In this document: one piece after another, positions 59,726 to 64,000 of the stretch
How the letters are laid out: each line of letters begins with the position of its first letter
Numbering within the stretch: the stretch's first letter is position 1
Assembly (NCBI GenBank): GCA_029990175.1
Contig: JARKIP010000028.1
Coordinates: forward strand, 8,806,501-8,870,500
Length of the DNA stretch: 64,000 nt
Reading direction: 5' to 3'
DNA from: Petunia secreta
Lineage: Eukaryota > Streptophyta > Magnoliopsida > Solanales > Solanaceae
Notes under the pieces: model-generated
Seen by the model: only the letters and a program-made list of their open reading frames with translations
What the model was told of the DNA's origin: nothing
The model's database searches: none
Translations under genes and position numbers: made by a program

Positions 59726-62700
59726 CAGGGTTCGGGGTCAAGCGGGGAGGACGCCCGAGGAGAAGACGAAAAACTTCCAGCTTGTGTTCAAGAGCCTCGG
59801 AAGCAAAAGGCCGAGGACTCTACTATTGAAGAATTGGAGTCTTTCACTCTATCGAAAGATCTCCCCGATAGGAAGGTATTTGTCGACTCGGAGTTGGACC
59901 CGGAGTCGAAAAAAGCAATAATAGAAGTTTTGAAGTCCAACCACGATTGTTTTGCTTGGTCGCACTCAGACATGACGGGTATCGATCCGGAGATCATGAC
60001 CCACAAATTGACTGTAGACCCAAAGTTTACCCCGGTGAAACAGAAGAAAAGGCCTCACGCCGGGGTCAAAAAGAAGGCAATCGAAGACGAAACCACGAAA
60101 CTGCAAGAAAGTGGTTTCATCAGAGAAGTGAAGTACCCTGAGTGGTTGGCCAATGTTGTGGTGGTACCAAAGAAAAATGGCAAATGGAGAATGTGCGTGG
60201 ATTATACTGACTTGAACAAAGCTTGCCCCAAAGATTCATATCCACTACCACAAATTGACAGGTTAATAGACTCCACGGCTGGACACAAACTATTAACTTT
60301 TCTAGATGCATACTCGGGATACAACCAAATTCTCATGGACCCGAAGGACGAAGAGAAAACCTCGTTCATCACAGACCGAGGCACCTTCTGTTACAAAGAA
60401 ATGCCCTTCGGTCTAAAGAACGCCGGGGCGACATACCAAAGGTTGGTGTGTCGCATGTTTAAAGAGTACATCGGGAAGTCTATGGAGGTCTACATAGACG
60501 ACATGCTCATCAAATCGATCCAAATCGAGGATCATTTGAATCACCTGAGGGAAGCTTTTGCTGTATTGAGACAATATGGTATGAAATTGAACCCTGAGAA
60601 GTGCGCCTTCGGCGTAGGATCGGGCAAATTCTTGGGTTTTATTGTCTCCGAGCGTGGAATCGAAGCTAACCCAGATAAAATCAGAGCCATTGAAGAAATC
60701 CCCGAAGAGTTAACCGGGGTAAAGGAGGTTCAACGCTTAACTGGCCGAGTCGCTGCCTTGAGTCGATTCATCTCAAGATCCTCGGAGCGATGCCACAACT
60801 TTTTCTCCGTTCTGAGGAAGAACAATCACTTCGAGTGGACACCGGAGTGTAAACAGGCGTTGAAAGATCTGAAGCAATACTTGGCTAACGCACCTCTGCT
60901 TGCCAAGCCGAAGGAAGGAGAGACATTGCTGGTATATTTAGCAGTGTCCGAGGTATCAGTCAGTACGGTGCTGGTTCGAGAGGAAGACGGCAAACAACAG
61001 CCCATATATTATGTAAGCAAGACACTCCTCGATGCTGAAACCAGGTATCCACATTTGGAAAAATTAGCTCTTGCCTTACTAATTACTGCTCGAAAACTGC
61101 GCCCCTACTTTCAATGCAATCCAATAGCAGTAGTTTCAACTTTCCCCTTGAGAAACATATTGCATAAGCCAAAGTTGTCGGGGAGATTGTCTAAATGGGC
61201 GGTTGAGTTAAGTGAATATGACATCACTTATCAACCCCGAACAGCCATTAAATCCCAAGTCTTGGCGGATTTCGTGGCTGATTTTAGCATTGAAATTTTG
61301 CCCGAGGCGGAAAAGGAGAACTCAATGGCAAAGGGGCACCCTTCGGGACTGTGGGTGCTACATACCGATGGGGCAACAAATTCAAAAGGTTCGGGGTTAG
61401 GCATTGTATTGAGGGCGCCCACCGGGGAGAAAATCAGGCATTCGGTTTGGTTCAAAAAAGTAACCAACAACGAAGCAGAGTATGAAGCAGCTCTAGCAGG
61501 CTTAGAGATAGCTAAAGAAATGGGGGTTGAAAGAATTGAACTAAGATGCGATTCACAATTGGTGGTCAACCAAGTCCTCGGTGATTATACGGCTCGAGAG
61601 CCCAGAATGCAGCTATACTTGGATCGAGCACAAAGGATTTTAACACAATTCCAAGAATGGCAGATTAAGCAAATACCTCGACAGGAGAACACTGAGGCTG
61701 ATGCCTTGGCAAATCTAGGTTCGGCAATCGATGAAGCCCACTCGGGGACTGACTCGGTGGTTCGATTGCTATCAGCTCAAATGAGAGAGATGAAACTACA
61801 AGTTAATTCCGTGGATAACTGTTGGGATTGGCGAAGCAAATTCATCTCCTATTTTGACTCGGGGACTGTCCCCCATAATAGAAAAGAAGCAAGGAAGCTG
61901 CGAACTCAAGCGGCTTCGTATCACTTGATCGAGGGCAATCTGTACAAACGATTGTATTGCGGCCCGATGGCCAAATATTTGGGCCCCGACGAGGCAAGGT
62001 ATGTGATGGCCGAAGTGCACGAAGGCGAATGTGGCAACCATTCGGGGGGAAAGTCCCTAGTGCGTAAATTGCTAAGAGCTGGGTATTATTGGCCCACAAT
62101 AAGTGCCGATGTGAAAGCCTTCGTGCAAAAATGTGATAAGTGCCAACGCCACGGACCGATGATTCACCAACAGGCCGAGCCTCTTCATTCGGTGGTATCA
62201 CCATGGCCCTTCATGAAATGGGGAATGGATGTCGTGGGACTATTGCCCAAAGGAAAAGGTGGTGTTCGGTTCATCTTAGTGCTGATCGATTACTTTACAA
62301 AATGGGTGGAAGCGGCAGCTCTCACCGAAGTGAAGCAAAAGCAAGTAATCGACTTCATTAGAAAGAATATCATCTATAGGTTCGGCGTCCCAAAAGAGAT
62401 CACTTGTGACAATGGCAAACAATTCATGGGGGCTGCTATCACTGACTTTTTTAAACAATGGGGAATCAAAAGGGTAGCCTCGACTCCATATCACCCAAGT
62501 GCTAATGGCCAAGCTGAGTCTTCAAATAGGATCATAATTGAAAATTTGAAGAAACGACTTGATGAGAAGAAAGGCCCTTGGCCCGAGGAGCTGCATGGAG
62601 TGATATGGGCCATGCGTACAACGGAGAAGAACAGCACCGGTGAGACCCCTTTTTCATTAGCCTATGGCATGGATTCTCTCATCCCGGTAGAAGTGGGCGA

Positions 62701-63064
62701 ACCAAGCTCTCGGTATGCTCATACAACTGAAGACGCCAACCAAGAGGCGATGCGCATTGAGCTAGATTTGCTCGAAGAAAAGAGGGAATTAGCTTTGGTT
62801 CGGCTTGCTGCCCAAAAAAGACAGATCGAGGCTTACCTCAACAGGAAAGCTAAATTTAGGGACTTCAAGGTGGGAGATTACGTGTTGAAAACTGTGAATC
62901 AATCAACGAAGGAGGACAACGGGGGGAAACTCATTGCAAATTGGGAAGGACCTTACAGGGTCAAAGCAATCGTTGGAAAAGGCTCTTATCAAATTGAATC
63001 TCTGCAAGGCAAACCCGAACCTCTGAATTGGAATGTCTCCCACCTGAAGCGATATTACTTTTAG
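59720..63064 (+). CDS. Tat element pol (RT, RNase H, archaeal-type RNase H, integrase)
   Basis: 1114 codons in phase with gag up to TAG at 63062-63064. No ATG is evident near its beginning (the best upstream candidate start is a TTG at 59834), so expression by readthrough is likely. Residues counted from 59720: RT at about 110-330 with DYTDLNKACPKDSYPLPQID (near 160) and YIDDML (near 258); connection/RNase H 1 at about 370-510; second RNase H at about 540-680 with LHTDGATNSKGSG, NNEAEYEAAL, RCDSQLVVNQ and EADALANLG, all four acidic positions kept; integrase zinc region at about 765-810 (HEGECGNHS ... CDKCQRH); catalytic triad D837, D897, E933 with exactly 35 residues between the last two; and a GPYRVKAIVGKGSY C-terminal module. 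No chromodomain is seen. Role: reverse transcription and integration. Confidence 0.95.
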   Translation, partial: QLQGSGSSGEDARGEDEKLPACVQEPRKQKAEDSTIEELESFTLSKDLPDRKVFVDSELDPESKKAIIEVLKSNHDCFAWSHSDMTGIDPEIMTHKLTVDPKFTPVKQKKRPHAGVKKKAIEDETTKLQESGFIREVKYPEWLANVVVVPKKNGKWRMCVDYTDLNKACPKDSYPLPQIDRLIDSTAGHKLLTFLDAYSGYNQILMDPKDEEKTSFITDRGTFCYKEMPFGLKNAGATYQRLVCRMFKEYIGKSMEVYIDDMLIKSIQIEDHLNHLREAFAVLRQYGMKLNPEKCAFGVGSGKFLGFIVSERGIEANPDKIRAIEEIPEELTGVKEVQRLTGRVAALSRFISRSSERCHNFFSVLRKNNHFEWTPECKQALKDLKQYLANAPLLAKPKEGETLLVYLAVSEVSVSTVLVREEDGKQQPIYYVSKTLLDAETRYPHLEKLALALLITARKLRPYFQCNPIAVVSTFPLRNILHKPKLSGRLSKWAVELSEYDITYQPRTAIKSQVLADFVADFSIEILPEAEKENSMAKGHPSGLWVLHTDGATNSKGSGLGIVLRAPTGEKIRHSVWFKKVTNNEAEYEAALAGLEIAKEMGVERIELRCDSQLVVNQVLGDYTAREPRMQLYLDRAQRILTQFQEWQIKQIPRQENTEADALANLGSAIDEAHSGTDSVVRLLSAQMREMKLQVNSVDNCWDWRSKFISYFDSGTVPHNRKEARKLRTQAASYHLIEGNLYKRLYCGPMAKYLGPDEARYVMAEVHEGECGNHSGGKSLVRKLLRAGYYWPTISADVKAFVQKCDKCQRHGPMIHQQAEPLHSVVSPWPFMKWGMDVVGLLPKGKGGVRFILVLIDYFTKWVEAAALTEVKQKQVIDFIRKNIIYRFGVPKEITCDNGKQFMGAAITDFFKQWGIKRVASTPYHPSANGQAESSNRIIIENLKKRLDEKKGPWPEELHGVIWAMRTTEKNSTGETPFSLAYGMDSLIPVEVGEPSSRYAHTTEDANQEAMRIELDLLEEKRELALVRLAAQKRQIEAYLNRKAKFRDFKVGDYVLKTVNQSTKEDNGGKLIANWEGPYRVKAIVGKGSYQIESLQGKPEPLNWNVSHLKRYYF

Positions 63065-63755
63065 CCGAGGTAAATATATTTCGATTCTTTTTTAATTTAA
63101 ACAGCCCCGAGCCGAACAGCGCTCCCATGGCATTGAAAAACAATGTACTAACTTACTCCTCGGATCTTCATCAAGATTCACAACCGAATACTGGGGGGGG
63201 AGTGAGAAGGGTTGATAGCGAGGTCGACATCGAGCCTCCCAACCGAGGCTTATCTATCCGAGAACCGGGGACTGATGCCCGAGGATTAGATTTAGTGCAT
63301 TGTACTTAGCCCGATAGCGGCATTTTCGTATTTTCATTGAAGGTTTTTTACCTTTTCCACCCAAGGTCCGCTTCGACTTGGTTCTTTGTACATAGCCTTT
63401 GGCTCGCTGATATCAATAAAATGCCATCGCTTACACTCATCTTAACTTCGCTTACGTTCATTTTATCTGTATGAATTTTGCATTTTAAAGCCGCGCAATG
63501 CATCGACTCGAGGGCGAGACGTCGTCCAAAGTTTGCATCGGTCAAATTCTGCTCAAGTCTTGCAAGCAAGCATTTAAACTTTATATCAAAGTGTTCGGTA
63601 TATGTAAAGAACCATCACACGAAGTAAAGATGCAAAAACTTTCATTAAAGGCCCGAAGGCTAAACATTTACATACAAAAATGATCCGAAGGTCGAAAAGT
63701 CCAAACTTAAGAGCCCGAAGGCTTACAAAGAAATGCTATAAGCGATTTATGCGAT
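63065..63755 (+). other. Tat element post-integrase region
   Basis: About 690 bases without a convincing + strand gene. GC-rich CCGAGG words recur, as in the LTR. It separates pol from the convergent antisense frame and belongs to the long 3' region typical of Tat elements. Confidence 0.6.
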
Positions 63756-64000
63756 TTATGCCTCGGGAGAATCTCCTCCATCCTCGGAGCCCCCTTCGGC
63801 ATCTTCTTCCTCCTCTTCCTCCTCACCGCCGCTCGAGGCCTCACTTGAAGGAAGTTCGTCGATGATAGCTTGAGCTTCGGCCGCCTTCACCTCGGCTTTG
63901 GCGATCTCTTCATCCAGATCAATCTCCCCGGCGCGACATCGCTTGAGCAGCCTTAGCCGAGACTTGATAATGGCCCATCGCTTATCCAGTTCGGCGCTTT
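63756..64000 (-). CDS. C-terminal part of an antisense ORF of the Tat element (partial)
   Basis: An open - strand frame enters from beyond the window and ends at TAA, 63756-63758, giving 80 visible residues. It reads as an amphipathic charged helix (ELDKRWAIIKSRLRLLKR ... DEEIAKAEVKAAEAQAII) followed by a very acidic Ser/Gly/Glu tail (GGEEEEEEEDAEGGSEDGG) and SPEA. Antisense coding regions between integrase and the 3' LTR are known in Tat-clade elements, often with coiled-coil proteins of unknown function. The start and most of the gene are outside the window, so full length is unknown. Confidence 0.6.
   Translation of the reverse strand, partial: SAELDKRWAIIKSRLRLLKRCRAGEIDLDEEIAKAEVKAAEAQAIIDELPSSEASSGGEEEEEEEDAEGGSEDGGDSPEA

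Larger units (their letters stand above)
56848..64000 (+). mobile_element. Ty3/gypsy LTR retrotransposon, Tat lineage, continuing past the window
   Basis: The order is 5' LTR, primer site, gag-protease, RT, RNase H, second RNase H, integrase, then an antisense frame. The additional RNase H between the first one and integrase, the CHHC-type gag finger, and the antisense coding region 3' of integrase are marks of the Tat clade. Both long frames are uninterrupted except for one UAG in a readthrough context, so the copy looks recent and possibly functional. The 3' LTR lies beyond 64000, so LTR identity and target duplication cannot be checked. Codon GC is clearly higher than in the flanking DNA. 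Confidence 0.93.

Overview
The window is nuclear plant DNA, most likely from the family Solanaceae. It has intron-rich genes with GT-AG introns and AT-rich spacers. It also has a tRNA-Lys-like SINE resembling the tobacco-type TS family, several copies of a short ACAACAACA-headed repeat, and many LTR retrotransposons. I cannot fix the species from sequence alone.

Three host genes can be reconstructed exon by exon. (1) MAD1, + strand, 9108-19895: 16 exons, 725 residues, a spindle-checkpoint coiled-coil protein. (2) An NPF4-type NRT1/PTR transporter, + strand, 41254-44977: 6 exons, 602 residues. (3) SPF30/SMNDC1, - strand, 54295-48187: 8 exons, 300 residues, a Tudor-domain splicing factor. All three are intact in frame. 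They have no evident functional link; they are ordinary genes separated by transposon-rich DNA.

Layout: 1-1740 is GT-skewed sequence and an apparent LTR/primer-site remnant. 1797-6921 is a decayed Ty1/copia element with both LTRs. 8.1-8.9 kb holds small repeats. 9.1-19.9 kb is MAD1, with SINE, LINE and MITE debris in its introns. 20771-21354 is a short non-autonomous Helitron. 23938-30597 is a copia element on the - strand with a perfect 5-bp target duplication and a strongly rearranged 5' LTR. 31331-31998 is a MITE. 35702-38643 is an L1-type LINE bounded by a 13-14 bp target duplication and internally deleted. 41.0-45.0 kb is the NPF gene, 47.2-48.0 kb small repeats, and 48.2-54.3 kb SPF30. 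55.3-55.5 kb is a G-rich tract. 56848 to the window end is a well-preserved Ty3/gypsy element of the Tat lineage, cut off before its 3' LTR.

The most interesting signal is in the Tat element. Its gag-protease frame and its RT-RNaseH-integrase frame are the same frame, separated only by one UAG at 59717-59719. That stop sits in the exact tobamovirus-type readthrough context CAA-UAG-CAA-CUA, and no ATG is evident at the start of the downstream part. The element also carries a second RNase H domain and the end of an acidic antisense reading frame. Second in interest is the transporter: it has Leu498 where most NPF proteins have a proline (Pro492 of Arabidopsis NRT1.1), plus a degenerate proton-coupling motif.
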